Origin: Moellerella sp963519845
Lineage (GTDB): Bacteria; Pseudomonadota; Gammaproteobacteria; Enterobacterales; Enterobacteriaceae
DNA length: 64,000 nucleotides
Direction of reading: 5' to 3'
Assembly: GCA_963519845.1 (NCBI GenBank)
Contig: CAUQNX010000010.1
Location: 62,001 to 126,000, forward strand
In this document: piece by piece, positions 42,905 to 53,635 of the stretch
Layout of the letters: each line of letters starts with the position of its first letter
Numbering within the stretch: the first letter of the stretch is position 1
Notes under the pieces: generated by a model
Seen by the model: only the letters and a program-made list of their open reading frames with translations
What the model was told of the DNA's origin: nothing
Databases searched by the model: none
Made by a program: the position numbers and the translations under genes

Positions 42905-44887
42905 CTAATTAATTTTGGTAATAGCGCCTTGAATTTGCACCATTGCACCAGCTTTGACTTCAGTCATTGCTGAACCATTAATAGAGACAATAGCGCCCGA
43001 TATCTGTGTTTTAGCCTGAGAAGCAATCTCTGTCATAGCTGATTGAATCGCCACTTTAGCTTTACCGTTGATTTTTATTTGTGGCGATTCAATCGATATT
43101 TCTGATGGCGTAATAGTAATTTGACTGGCACCGACTTTAAGCTTAATTTCGGTTTTGCCCGTTATATTAATATCCTTAGCATCACAAAATGCCGATTTAT
43201 CGACAGAAATATTGATATTATTGTTAGCCTTCATCTTGATTGATTTATGGCTATCAAATTGCATATCTTCAAGGCTCTTAGCTTGAAATACCTTGTCTGT
43301 TTCAAGATTCAATTGCTCTTTGCTATGCAAAAGTATTGTCTTATCAACCTCAGTATTCAGCAGCCCAGTGATATTAGTGTGAAAATTATTTTTAGCTAAA
43401 ATCCGTAAATCTTTTTGCGCTGATATTTTGACTAATTCATTTTCTTTCTTATCTTCAAAACTGAGTTCATTACCTTCATTTTGTTTACCATTCGGCGTAG
43501 TTAAACTTTTAAAGCCACTGCAAGAGGGAGAACTAAAAGGAAGAGGATGTTTATCATTATAAAAAGAGCCAACCACAACTGGTTGATCAGGATCGCCATT
43601 AATAAATTGAACTAATACCGTATCACCGATGCGAGGTAAAAATTGTAAACCAACACCTTTACCAGCCATGGGCTGTAATACATTTAGCCAGCAAGAACTA
43701 TTCTCACCTTTTTCTTTACTGTTCTGAAGATCCCAATGAAAATGAACTTTAATCCGGCCTAATTTATCACGATAGATCTCTTGATTATCAGGCCCTGTTA
43801 CTTCTGCACTCTGTAACCCATGACATAAAGGCTTACTGATATAACGTAGATAATAATGATAATTTTTAGGGAAGCAGTGAATTTTATTATAATATTGCAC
43901 TTGTTGATTTGATTCACTACAAGAGATCAGGTGTTGAATACTTCGAATACAATAGTCAGCATTATTTTCTTTATTAGGATGATCAATTAATGAAAATATC
44001 GCACCTGATGATAAACCGACCGCAGATGTCTCAGCACTAAACTGATAATGATTAATATTTTCGGCTTCCATATGTTGAGAAGCCTGTTTTTTCGCTTTAG
44101 ATTTATTTTTACTATTCTGCGCATAAAATTCATATTTTAAATGCGTTTTACTTGAAATCAGCGGCGGTTCAATTGAAAAATAGTCTTCATTTTGATCGGA
44201 GAGATAATCATGAAAACTGACTGAAAAATCACTTAATTGATGTACACCCACCCAATTGGTTAAACGATTATTTTGCTTATTACTATTTACAACATAAGCA
44301 ATTTTTTTATCACCAAATAATGGTAACTTTTTCTGTTGATCAACTAAAACAATCTTAGGTATTTTACCTGCAATATCATGATAGTAATTCCAACCTTCAG
44401 CAACGATCAAACGACGAATAAAATCACCATCACTTTCATCCATTTGACAGCAATATTCATGTTTATCACCTTTAGCCGAAAGCAATAATGAGAAATATTG
44501 TTTTAAATTACTGTCAGATATTATCTTTTCGATAATCTGCAAACTAGTTAATTGCTGAAATATTCTTCTTTTCTTACCTTTGGAAATTAGACTCAAAATA
44601 TCACATGCGCTAACCTGATAAAAATATTGTTCTTTTTCCACATGATAATTGACCAGTGAAATTTTATCGATAATTCCACAAAAACCACGTTGGCCAGAGG
44701 TTGAATCAAATGAAATATTGATAACCTTACCAAGATAATCCACTGATAATTTATTCGGTGAAATAAAATCAATAGAAATTTGCATACCGCCTGACAGTGC
44801 TTCGTTACATTCCATTTCACTAGCAACATAGTTTTCATTGTTAATTGTTACAAACAATGGCCGTGTTTTATATTGAAGTTCGTCCAT
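42905..44887 (-). CDS. tssI: T6SS spike protein VgrG (TssI)
   Basis: A 660-residue protein with the gp27-like N-terminal domain, the gp5 OB-fold with GVGLQFLPRIGDTVLVQFINGDPDQPVVVGSFYN, and a C-terminal beta-helix of repeating short motifs ending in GAITKIN. There is no extension after the helix, so it is a structural VgrG and cargo would be carried by partners. It trimerises at the tip of the Hcp tube. Confidence 0.94.
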   Translation of the reverse strand: MDELQYKTRPLFVTINNENYVASEMECNEALSGGMQISIDFISPNKLSVDYLGKVINISFDSTSGQRGFCGIIDKISLVNYHVEKEQYFYQVSACDILSLISKGKKRRIFQQLTSLQIIEKIISDSNLKQYFSLLLSAKGDKHEYCCQMDESDGDFIRRLIVAEGWNYYHDIAGKIPKIVLVDQQKKLPLFGDKKIAYVVNSNKQNNRLTNWVGVHQLSDFSVSFHDYLSDQNEDYFSIEPPLISSKTHLKYEFYAQNSKNKSKAKKQASQHMEAENINHYQFSAETSAVGLSSGAIFSLIDHPNKENNADYCIRSIQHLISCSESNQQVQYYNKIHCFPKNYHYYLRYISKPLCHGLQSAEVTGPDNQEIYRDKLGRIKVHFHWDLQNSKEKGENSSCWLNVLQPMAGKGVGLQFLPRIGDTVLVQFINGDPDQPVVVGSFYNDKHPLPFSSPSCSGFKSLTTPNGKQNEGNELSFEDKKENELVKISAQKDLRILAKNNFHTNITGLLNTEVDKTILLHSKEQLNLETDKVFQAKSLEDMQFDSHKSIKMKANNNINISVDKSAFCDAKDINITGKTEIKLKVGASQITITPSEISIESPQIKINGKAKVAIQSAMTEIASQAKTQISGAIVSINGSAMTEVKAGAMVQIQGAITKIN

Positions 44888-44970
44888 AAACTCAACCTCT
44901 AGATAAGCTATAATTGAATAGTGTAAACAAGACCTATTATTTAATATTAAATAAACAATCTATGTTTTTG

Positions 44971-45579
44971 TTAAAAAATAAAATGCGTTAACTCAGCTAA
45001 CCAATTTTTTATTTTATTTATTTTATCTATTTCTATTTTATTGCATTGTTTAACATCAAGCCTACTAAGCCAACGTCCTAAGGAAAACCAATCATCTTTT
45101 TCCTGAACTAATCCTATTCCTGCCTGTTGATTAAAAGAAGCATAATAGTGAGTATATTGCCAGTTTTCCAATGAATTTCGAGAAAACCCAATGGGCAATG
45201 CAGCTGAAAAATCAATCAAGATAAATTTCCTTAGCTCTTTATTATAAAGAAAATTCGAAGGCTTAATATCTCCATGTACCCAACCCGATTGATGACAATG
45301 CTTAATAATATTAATTATCGGCAGTAGACTAAAAATAAAAAAGTCTAACTCCCGAACAGTTAATGCAGTAAAAGGCAGCATATGGCGGTAATAACGCACA
45401 TTAATCATTTTATGACTATCATTACAACTAATCACTTGCTGTATCCGTTTATCAGCACATGCATATAAAGCCATTACTTCTCTTTTATAAAGACCTTCAT
45501 CTGAAAAAATACGATAAATAGATTCACTATTTTTATCCAATATTACATAAGGCGATTTCTCAATTGTTCTCTTGGGCAT
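44971..45579 (-). CDS. Protein kinase-like protein of the T6SS locus
   Basis: A 202-residue Ser/Thr kinase-like fold. The catalytic loop reads HGDIKPSNF (102-110) with Asp104, and the metal motif is DFS (123-125) in place of DFG. The N-lobe is short and lacks a Gly-rich loop I can recognise. PpkA-type kinases phosphorylate Fha or TssL and trigger T6SS assembly; an Fha gene is present in this operon, but no PppA phosphatase is seen. It overlaps tssM by 20 bases. It may be active or a pseudokinase. Confidence 0.75.
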   Translation of the reverse strand: MPKRTIEKSPYVILDKNSESIYRIFSDEGLYKREVMALYACADKRIQQVISCNDSHKMINVRYYRHMLPFTALTVRELDFFIFSLLPIINIIKHCHQSGWVHGDIKPSNFLYNKELRKFILIDFSAALPIGFSRNSLENWQYTHYYASFNQQAGIGLVQEKDDWFSLGRWLSRLDVKQCNKIEIDKINKIKNWLAELTHFIF

Positions 45580-48500
45580 TAGTTAATATCGTCACTGGCA
45601 AAGAAAGTCGTTCAAAAAACTGACGTGATAAGATCATTGATTGTTGATTAACTTGATATTCAAAAGAGAACTGATATTTCCCATTATTAAAATCGATACG
45701 TGGAACATAGGATTGGTTCATATCCATGCTTTGAGAAAATAACAGTCTAAATAATCCCCATTGCCCCGCATAGCTTTTAGAATATAATTGGGTGCTATCT
45801 TTATAAAAATCAAAATAGAGTTCACCGTCCATGCCAATTTCCGGCCAATCTATTTTGGCCCATAAACGAGGTCCATGGCGGTATCTAAAGCGTAACTGAT
45901 TATCATGGAGCTGAACTTCGGTTAATGTAGGACTAAGGGAAATAGGCTTGATTGAAATTTCCATTTGGGCCGCTGGTTCATTTTCGTTTACAAAAAATAA
46001 CTGTTGGATTTCTTTAGCATTATTAAGTTGAGTAATAAAATAAGATGATAATCCGAGAGATTGATTATCTATAGATTTAAGTGTGATCCTACGCTTATCT
46101 GAATTGATAAAGGGCTCTAACTGCTTAAGAAACTCATTTAATATTCCTTGTGCCTGAAAAAAATCGTTCAGTGCAGAGAGTGATACATCATGAGGAGAGT
46201 CCGAAAAAGGAAAACGACCAATAATTTTGCTCTGATAATTTGAATAGACATTTTCTTTCCATTGATTATCTAGATAGAGAGCACTCTCATTTAAAATAAA
46301 TTGCCAATTTCGCTCAATTAATTCATCAACCCATTTTTGGATCGGTGCTGGATAGTTCTTAGCCACTCCTTGCAAGGTATTTAACAGATCATCACTTTGA
46401 TTAATGTGTCCCTGAGCAATCTTATAAAAAAACTCACTCTGCTTAGTTTGATTAGCATCGGTACGCCAAATAGCGGCCAGTTTATCGAGCTGAGTCACTA
46501 ACTCAGTAATAGGCAAGTCTCCCGATGTATTTGGCTTAACCAAATTATGATAAACATTGAAAATTTTATTAATGCGATATCCAGACTGTAATTCAATCGA
46601 TTTATTACCCAACGCTTTTTCAATACGATCAGCTTTTTTTAATACTTTATTGGCTTTATTTAAACCTAATTGTGAGGTTACAGATTTACTATCTGCAAGA
46701 TCGGGTAATTGTTCATTCGCTAGTCTTGTATTTGTGGTAATAAGCTGCATCAGATCGACGATAAGATTATTATCCGTCCTGGAGATTAGCTTCATTGCAT
46801 CTATTAATTGCCTTTTAGTCGTAATTGGTCTTATTGTTATTGAATTAATGAGATCAGACCAAGTTTGAATATACTCTGTAATGTATAAATTATTAATACG
46901 TTTACTCATTTGAGCCAATTCTAATAGATTAACGCTTGTTTTTTGGCCCTGCATTTTTTTAATATTTATCATTTCATCTTTAATTAGTGCTGAATTAGAT
47001 GAAAAATCAACTTGTTGATAGCCTTCTTTAGTAAAAATAAAGGGAATCTCAAGTGACTGATTACCCAATTTATCGATAATAAAAACACGTTCAATATCTG
47101 AGCTAAAAAGTTGAGCTAAGCTAACTTTGTTGCGAAACTTTGAGTACTCTTTTATCTTTTGATAAATAATTTTTTCGACCGGAGTATTTGCAATAATAGT
47201 TTCAGCGCGTTTGATCAATTCAGCATTAGCATCTATTTTATGATCATCAATAGCAGCGACTGGCAGCTGTTGAATAAGCTGAATAAGCTCAGGTAAGTTA
47301 TCAAGATTGATTTGTTCTGCATTATCGCTGATATAATTAGACATACTTTCTGAGTTAAATATATCACTATGATAGAGCATCTTATAATGATAAACGGCTT
47401 GATAAAGATCAGATTCATTTTTCATTGCAGCATCAACGATTAATTGTTTTAATATCTCTTCAACTAGTGGAAAAAGTTCACTTTGTGTAATACTAATATA
47501 AAAATCAGTTAAAGATTGGTTAATATTACCTTGTCTAAAACTGATGTATTGATACCAAGATAATGGTCGTTTACTTTCATCAATTAACGCTTCAATCGAG
47601 TAAATCAGTCTGATTTTATCTTCAATCGGTAATTTTCTATTATATTCTCGACTAAAGGATTCTAAGTTATTACTGACCTTAGTTATCCATTGATTATTAA
47701 GTGCCCAATTATTATTTAGTTGATAAATAAACAATAGACCCAAGAGTAGTAAAGAGGTCGTTTTTAGCAAGTTAATAATATAGTATTTATTATTATGATA
47801 GCGATTAACATTAGTTATTAATTTACTTGTCAATATTAGCGAATTGAAGATTCCATCCATAAAAAATGAATGTTCTAAATAGATCTCTTCATTATTATGG
47901 TATGTCACTCCTTTAAGTTCATTATTCAAGGTATCTGATAAGAGATCAAACTTAGGATTGTTTATTTTTTGGCTATAGAAAGCAATATTGCAAAGGTATA
48001 AACTGACATTTTGTTGTTTATCACCTTGTAAAGTTTGAAAGTAGCCACCTAATAATAATAATAACATTTGGAATTGATATGGAAAAGAAACAACATCAAC
48101 CGTTTTACTTCCTAAATCTAATTGATGATATTGTTCACTAAGGAGATTTAATAGTATTTCATTGATATTTTTATCATAATCATCGGCAAAGAATCCACTA
48201 TCAATTTCGTTCAACGTCCAAGATAACAGGTTATACTTTACTTTATTATCCATCGAGATCATATAAGCGTAAAAATCTTTCAGCGTATCTAAATGAGAAT
48301 GTAGTAATGTCACTGGTAACTTTAATCCAGTAATGAAATTAATTTTATTGACTATATTAAATCGATTCTCTGCTAATAAAATCCTTTCATTTTCATTTAA
48401 CTCAAGTAAATATTGGCATGATGAGATAAAAATAATTCCCTCTAATGCTCTCCTTGCTCTATACTTCATTAATAGGCTAGCTATTTCACTAAAAAAGCAG

Positions 48501-48940
48501 ACCTTTTTATTCGCCTCTTCGATTTTAAAGATTACCGAAGAAGCACTTGACCATATAGATATATTTCCATTGCAGATTGAATCAATCAACTTAAATTTAT
48601 TATTTTTTAGATAAGTAGTTTTACCACTTTTACTTTCTCCAGTTAGTAGATAACAAGATTTATCATATCTAGATTTATTATTAATAAAATTTGAATTATA
48701 TAATTTACCAATGGATTTTTTTATTTCCTTTCTTATATTAGATTCCAGATCTATTTTTCTTTTGATAAATCCATGACTATATAAATAATAAATAAAATAA
48801 GAAAGTAGTGATAAATTTAAAAATGAAAAAATAGCATTAATTATAATAGATATGCTATTTTCATTAAAAACAAACCAGGTAGTTATATTAATTGCAAATG
48901 AAAAAATAATTAGCAATGATAAAAGTATCGTTTTTTTCAT
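45560..48940 (-). CDS. tssM: T6SS membrane complex protein TssM (IcmF)
   Basis: A 1126-residue protein with membrane helices near residues 5-23 and 33-52, a cytoplasmic P-loop GESKSGKT (101-108), a third helix near 390-410 (LLKTTSLLLLGLLFIYQLNN) and a long periplasmic domain. It is the core of the TssJLM membrane complex that anchors the baseplate. Length and domain order are normal for the family. Confidence 0.93.
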   Translation of the reverse strand: MKKTILLSLLIIFSFAINITTWFVFNENSISIIINAIFSFLNLSLLSYFIYYLYSHGFIKRKIDLESNIRKEIKKSIGKLYNSNFINNKSRYDKSCYLLTGESKSGKTTYLKNNKFKLIDSICNGNISIWSSASSVIFKIEEANKKVCFFSEIASLLMKYRARRALEGIIFISSCQYLLELNENERILLAENRFNIVNKINFITGLKLPVTLLHSHLDTLKDFYAYMISMDNKVKYNLLSWTLNEIDSGFFADDYDKNINEILLNLLSEQYHQLDLGSKTVDVVSFPYQFQMLLLLLGGYFQTLQGDKQQNVSLYLCNIAFYSQKINNPKFDLLSDTLNNELKGVTYHNNEEIYLEHSFFMDGIFNSLILTSKLITNVNRYHNNKYYIINLLKTTSLLLLGLLFIYQLNNNWALNNQWITKVSNNLESFSREYNRKLPIEDKIRLIYSIEALIDESKRPLSWYQYISFRQGNINQSLTDFYISITQSELFPLVEEILKQLIVDAAMKNESDLYQAVYHYKMLYHSDIFNSESMSNYISDNAEQINLDNLPELIQLIQQLPVAAIDDHKIDANAELIKRAETIIANTPVEKIIYQKIKEYSKFRNKVSLAQLFSSDIERVFIIDKLGNQSLEIPFIFTKEGYQQVDFSSNSALIKDEMINIKKMQGQKTSVNLLELAQMSKRINNLYITEYIQTWSDLINSITIRPITTKRQLIDAMKLISRTDNNLIVDLMQLITTNTRLANEQLPDLADSKSVTSQLGLNKANKVLKKADRIEKALGNKSIELQSGYRINKIFNVYHNLVKPNTSGDLPITELVTQLDKLAAIWRTDANQTKQSEFFYKIAQGHINQSDDLLNTLQGVAKNYPAPIQKWVDELIERNWQFILNESALYLDNQWKENVYSNYQSKIIGRFPFSDSPHDVSLSALNDFFQAQGILNEFLKQLEPFINSDKRRITLKSIDNQSLGLSSYFITQLNNAKEIQQLFFVNENEPAAQMEISIKPISLSPTLTEVQLHDNQLRFRYRHGPRLWAKIDWPEIGMDGELYFDFYKDSTQLYSKSYAGQWGLFRLLFSQSMDMNQSYVPRIDFNNGKYQFSFEYQVNQQSMILSRQFFERLSLPVTILTNAQENN

Positions 48941-48957
48941 GATATAACCTCGTTTTA

Positions 48958-49767
48958 TCAGCCATTATTGATTATATGTGATTTATTATTAGATATTGAT
49001 TTAATCACATCATAACTTAAATAGTTATAGCTATATTCAGATACCCCCCAAATTACTATAATAGTAATAAATAAAAGTGAACATATTTTACTATAATTAA
49101 ATATCTCTTTAACTATCGATTTTTTATTTTTTACGATAGGATTACCAGATTTATTTTTAATTTCAACAACAGGCCGATCATTTAACTTAAGGTATATTGA
49201 GTGATGAATATTATTCAATCTATCTTTATCATACAAATATTTACCTTTAAACCCTAAAGAGATAAGATAATATTGTAATTCTAGGAAATCTTTTAATAGA
49301 TCTGTTTTACGATAAGCATGCTCTAAAAAATTAAAAAAATATTCGCCACCTTTTCTATTATTGAAAAGAAGACTCAGTAAGGAGTAATTTTCCCAACCAG
49401 AATTTTTCCCCCATGGTGTATTGAGGATAAACTCATCAAAATAAGCACAAAAAATAAATGCGGTTTTTTCTACTGTACTATTATGGTAATAAGATTTTTT
49501 TCCCAGCTCAATAAACCGATTTATTTTTTTTACTATATCGCCTCTAAATTGACTAACATCTTTAGGCACATTTCGCTTGGCTAAATAGAGTAGTGTAATG
49601 ATCAAAGGGGTTGCCATGGCGATCAATTTATTTCTGATAGGTAATGCTTTATAGTGTTTTTCTTTCGCTACAGAATGAACCAATGGAAAATAACTTTCAT
49701 TAACCTGCTGAGGTTCTGAATAGCGCTCTACTCGTACTGTTTTTATATCATCAAATAAGTAGGTCAT
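48958..49767 (-). CDS. tssL: T6SS membrane complex protein TssL (DotU)
   Basis: The ATG at 49767 (MTYLFDDIKTV) has GGTGA at good spacing. It is 269 residues: a cytoplasmic DotU domain with AYFDEFILNTPWGKNSGWE and one C-terminal membrane helix (SLLFITIIVIWGVSEYSYNYL). No peptidoglycan-binding domain follows. It lies 17 bases before tssM. Confidence 0.92.
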   Translation of the reverse strand: MTYLFDDIKTVRVERYSEPQQVNESYFPLVHSVAKEKHYKALPIRNKLIAMATPLIITLLYLAKRNVPKDVSQFRGDIVKKINRFIELGKKSYYHNSTVEKTAFIFCAYFDEFILNTPWGKNSGWENYSLLSLLFNNRKGGEYFFNFLEHAYRKTDLLKDFLELQYYLISLGFKGKYLYDKDRLNNIHHSIYLKLNDRPVVEIKNKSGNPIVKNKKSIVKEIFNYSKICSLLFITIIVIWGVSEYSYNYLSYDVIKSISNNKSHIINNG

Positions 49768-49774
49768 TTCCATT

Positions 49775-51094
49775 TCACCTAATAGCAAATAACTTAATTG
49801 AAATATCTTCTATTTGCCCATCTATATGTATTGCAATTAATTCATTTCTTTTTTCCCACATTTTCCAAAGTTCTGATTTTTTATTAATTTCAAAATAATA
49901 ACAATACTGACCTTGGGTTATTTCCGGTGGTGGGTAATCGATAGAAATAAGATCAATACCAGATAAACCATTATTGACTCTATCGGCAATATCACTATTG
50001 CCCGCAATTTTCAACATGGCGGGTATTCTCTCTTTAATGGCCATTTGTCCATTTTTAGATTTCACTTCTAAGATAAATCGGCAGATACTAGCTTTCACTT
50101 TATCTAGGATGTTAGCTCTTAGCAATCTACGTGATGAATATAAGTGATAATCTAAAGCTATTTCCGTCACAGCTGTTTTTTTATTATCATGAAGATAATT
50201 TTTTATATCATCTATCACTTTATTTAATAGCGAATTTCTTTGTTGAGGATCCCATGTAGGATAGGGTTTAGCTACTAGATACTCACATGATAATAATGAA
50301 TTTGCCATTTTCACTAAAGTTATATAAATTTCCTTTAATCGAATATCAGATAAATCATGCCATTGATTAAGCACGGTTAACCAATGATTTAATATATAAA
50401 GAGATAAAATATCTTTCTGTTTATTAGCAGTAGTTCCTTTATAATCATCATTATTAATTCTATTACTTATTTTACTTGCATTAAAGCTAACTAGTGTATT
50501 AATTGTTGAAATGCATTGTAACAAATAACGACTTATTCCCCCATTAAAACAAAGAGGAATAAAATCATTGTCCAAGCTTACAGATAAATTATTATCAACA
50601 TTTTCCACTTTTAAAATTGGTAATTGTGTATAGTCGCTAAAATCATCGCCTTCTTTTTTTAGCCATATATTTAGCTTGGCAAACTCCATATTGCGAGTTT
50701 CCCTCTCCAACTTGCTATTATCCGCAATTTCCATTTCCGTAATACTGTATCTGTATTCCATCGAATCTGATATTTGTTGTTTTCGGATATCCGCCAGTGG
50801 TATGGCCAAATAAAGTAAACGACCACTATCAAGATGGGTTAAGTCAATAGATAAAGAATGATTTAATTCAAAAGGTGTACCATCAGGAAAAATTCCTTTT
50901 GCTTTGATTACCTTTATTTTACCTATATGACAAAGAGACTCATCGATGATAAGCTCAGTAATACCATAGGCATTGGGTATATTTTGATTAATAATCTCAC
51001 GACAATAGGATTCTAAATAATATGTATTTTGTTGAAAGTGCTGTGGATTAAGAAACATTCCTTCATGCCAAACCACTGATAATAGACTATCCAT
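49775..51094 (-). CDS. tssK: T6SS baseplate protein TssK
   Basis: A 439-residue protein starting VVWHEGMFLNPQHFQQ, the typical TssK N-terminus, with AYGITELIIDESL and LYLAIPLAD following. TssK connects the baseplate wedges to the TssJLM membrane complex. Confidence 0.94.
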   Translation of the reverse strand: MDSLLSVVWHEGMFLNPQHFQQNTYYLESYCREIINQNIPNAYGITELIIDESLCHIGKIKVIKAKGIFPDGTPFELNHSLSIDLTHLDSGRLLYLAIPLADIRKQQISDSMEYRYSITEMEIADNSKLERETRNMEFAKLNIWLKKEGDDFSDYTQLPILKVENVDNNLSVSLDNDFIPLCFNGGISRYLLQCISTINTLVSFNASKISNRINNDDYKGTTANKQKDILSLYILNHWLTVLNQWHDLSDIRLKEIYITLVKMANSLLSCEYLVAKPYPTWDPQQRNSLLNKVIDDIKNYLHDNKKTAVTEIALDYHLYSSRRLLRANILDKVKASICRFILEVKSKNGQMAIKERIPAMLKIAGNSDIADRVNNGLSGIDLISIDYPPPEITQGQYCYYFEINKKSELWKMWEKRNELIAIHIDGQIEDISIKLFAIR

Positions 51095-51104
51095 AAATCC
51101 ACCA

Positions 51105-51575
51105 CTATTGCTCTATTGTCATAATCAGTCCATCTAAATGAAGATCAATTTTGGCTCCTTTAGATGAATACAAAGCGATAATTCCTTTATTTACTGCATT
51201 TCTATAATTGGAGAATTCGACAATAATACCTATGTATTGGCTTCCCTCCATTAAAGGAATTGTAATCTCTCTTTCGTTACTCGGATAGAGACTGGTAATT
51301 ATACGTTTAGAGAGTAAATCGTTTTTTAATACATCCTCATCATTGTGATAAAGTTGTAAAAAGCTGCTTTCGTTAAAAATCGTTTTATCTTTTAATTGAT
51401 ATATTCTCAAAACTACAGGAGATGCGATATTATTCGTATTAGGATTAATATTATCTTCTGTTTTTATATTAACGAAAAGTATGCCACCAGCTTTAAAGAA
51501 ATCGATTAAACTACAACCTGATAACGAAAATAATAAGAGTAAAATAAGACTAATAGCATTTATTTTTCTTTTCAT
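51105..51575 (-). CDS. tssJ: T6SS lipoprotein TssJ
   Basis: A 156-residue outer-membrane lipoprotein with signal AISLILLLLFSLSGC (Cys21) and a beta-sandwich with VVLRIYQLKDKTIFNESSFLQLYH. It binds the periplasmic end of TssM. It starts within the end of the fha gene (26-base overlap). Confidence 0.92.
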   Translation of the reverse strand: MKRKINAISLILLLLFSLSGCSLIDFFKAGGILFVNIKTEDNINPNTNNIASPVVLRIYQLKDKTIFNESSFLQLYHNDEDVLKNDLLSKRIITSLYPSNEREITIPLMEGSQYIGIIVEFSNYRNAVNKGIIALYSSKGAKIDLHLDGLIMTIEQ

Positions 51576-52521
51576 TTTGTGTTTTTTCTATAATTTTAGT
51601 AAATAAATCACTATGAAAATAAGATTTAAATTTATTATCCCAATTTTGATTTTCCACCTGCATATAATAATAATTTTTATATGATGTCCAAAAATCAGGT
51701 GTATTATTGAAAAACCCCGGTTTTAATAAAGAAAAATAAGTTTTTTCAATCAGATCAGGTGATAATTCTAATAGTAACTTACCAATCGCGCTCTCAACAG
51801 CATCATTAATCATTTTAATAAAATCGGTAATGGTAATGTTTTTTTCATTAAATAATAGAGCCAGTGGATCTAGATTTATTTTGTTATTTTTTTCTATTGG
51901 CTCAGATAAAACATTCATCTCTGGGGTGAAGATATCAAAATTTGGCTTATCTTCAATGATATCTTTATTAGCCAGCATATTAATGTCAAAATGGTCACTT
52001 GAGTGTACAATTTTTTCATCTGGATAAGTCTTTGGTTCATTATTGTTAACTTCAATATTTAAATTATCGTCAAAAGGATCATCGTCAAATAATGTTTTTC
52101 CAAAGCTCAATTCTTTTCTATCCAAAATGAAATTATTGTCATCATCTGTATTAATTTCATTAAAATTTTCAGCAGGCGAGTTGATGGTCTCTTTTTTAAA
52201 GTCAAAACAAGAGATCAGCAGTTGATAATCCGCGATTCGTACCGTATCTCCATCATTTAATGTAATGGAATTATCTTTACCTAAAGGTGAATCTGCATTA
52301 TTTATAAAGACACCATTAACGCTGTTATCTGTAATTTGATAACCTCTTGCTGTTTTTTTAATCGTTGCATGTATGCCTGATATTGTTCGATGATTATCAT
52401 TTAATTGTAATGTGACTCCGATTGAACGACCAATTACACCGCCCTCCTCAGGAAAGTTATATTGCCATTGTTGTATTGACTCTCCTTCCGGATGGCTGAT
52501 AATTCGAATAATCAATCCCAT
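51550..52521 (-). CDS. tagH: T6SS FHA-domain protein (TagH/Fha-like)
   Basis: A 323-residue protein with an N-terminal FHA domain (GGVIGRSIGVTLQLNDN, ISGIHATI, NSVNGVFIN, about residues 25-95) that binds phosphothreonine. An acidic Asp/Asn-rich linker and a C-terminal domain typical of T6SS FHA proteins follow. With the kinase-like gene in the same operon it suggests phosphorylation-dependent control of assembly. Confidence 0.88.
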   Translation of the reverse strand: MGLIIRIISHPEGESIQQWQYNFPEEGGVIGRSIGVTLQLNDNHRTISGIHATIKKTARGYQITDNSVNGVFINNADSPLGKDNSITLNDGDTVRIADYQLLISCFDFKKETINSPAENFNEINTDDDNNFILDRKELSFGKTLFDDDPFDDNLNIEVNNNEPKTYPDEKIVHSSDHFDINMLANKDIIEDKPNFDIFTPEMNVLSEPIEKNNKINLDPLALLFNEKNITITDFIKMINDAVESAIGKLLLELSPDLIEKTYFSLLKPGFFNNTPDFWTSYKNYYYMQVENQNWDNKFKSYFHSDLFTKIIEKTQNEKKNKCY

Positions 52522-52726
52522 TAGTTAATCCTTGTTTTTATATTTATCATATTTGTTGGTCATACTTTTTATCATCATTGTTATCGCTAAGTGATTAGAG
52601 AGTCATTGAATAAAATCACTTGGCTCATATTATTTCGGCAGATATCGATAAAAGTTTATTATTATGATACTAAAATACAATAATCAGGCTAATTTTAACA
52701 TTTGAGAAGTTATTCTAATTTATTTT

Positions 52727-53635
52727 TTATAGTAATATTTCAACCTTCATATTTTTGGCTACTCCTAAGAAAGCACTTATACCCAATTGCATATTTTCAT
52801 TAGATCTATTTTTCACACTATCCTCTGCAATAATACAAGAGGGTACTCGTAGTTTAATGTTAAATTTTGCTTCCATTTTATAATAAAAATGGCAAGCCTC
52901 ACGCATTAGATTAATACGTTCACTATCTTCTCGCCAATCATGATATGCAGCTAGGCTAGTTACATCAATTAGAATATCAATTCGATCTCCGTATAGACTA
53001 CATTTATTACCTAGTAAGGTATTAACACCCAATATGTTGTTATTTTCACTTAGTTTAGTGACATCCTGACTTTCTAAAGATTGTTGTTTTGGCTCTGCAT
53101 ATTGTAAATTAATAGGTGTATTAAAATAATGCTCTAGCCACATTTTTAAATTAGTTAATCTTTTATTTGATGGAGAAAAAAAGCTAATCCCACGGTAATA
53201 TAAACTTTGATACTGTTTTTTATCTGTAGTTTTTCGACAAAGACTATTCAATAACAAGCTAAGTTTTGATGTTTTTTTTAACATCGATTGCTGTTCATAT
53301 AACAATGACCAATTATATTTAAATTGGCATTTATATAATAGTTCTAAATAATATTTTTCGAATATCGCAAAAAAATCAGTAATAGAGTTATTGCCTTTTT
53401 CTAACTCTGATGTGATGCCTGATAGCGACATTTCTCTAGGCAAACAACCATCGGTTCCCATTAAGACAGGAATATTATTTTCTTTGCGTTGTTCAAAATT
53501 TAAGGCCTTGAATGGCTTTATATTTTGCGGCATAACTAATGCTGGTACTTTGCTGCTAGAACTATTTTTTAATTCATTTTTCCAGCGCAATAATAGAGTT
53601 GTTAAATTTAGCGTTTCTGAGTAAGGCTTTGACAT
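52727..53635 (-). CDS. tssG: T6SS baseplate protein TssG
   Basis: A 302-residue protein in the expected position after tssF, overlapping it by 28 bases. Recognisable stretches are GDRIDILIDVTSLAAYHDW and LRVPSCIIAEDS. TssG forms baseplate wedges with TssE, TssF and TssK. The sequence is divergent, so the call leans on synteny. Confidence 0.82.
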   Translation of the reverse strand: MSKPYSETLNLTTLLLRWKNELKNSSSSKVPALVMPQNIKPFKALNFEQRKENNIPVLMGTDGCLPREMSLSGITSELEKGNNSITDFFAIFEKYYLELLYKCQFKYNWSLLYEQQSMLKKTSKLSLLLNSLCRKTTDKKQYQSLYYRGISFFSPSNKRLTNLKMWLEHYFNTPINLQYAEPKQQSLESQDVTKLSENNNILGVNTLLGNKCSLYGDRIDILIDVTSLAAYHDWREDSERINLMREACHFYYKMEAKFNIKLRVPSCIIAEDSVKNRSNENMQLGISAFLGVAKNMKVEILL

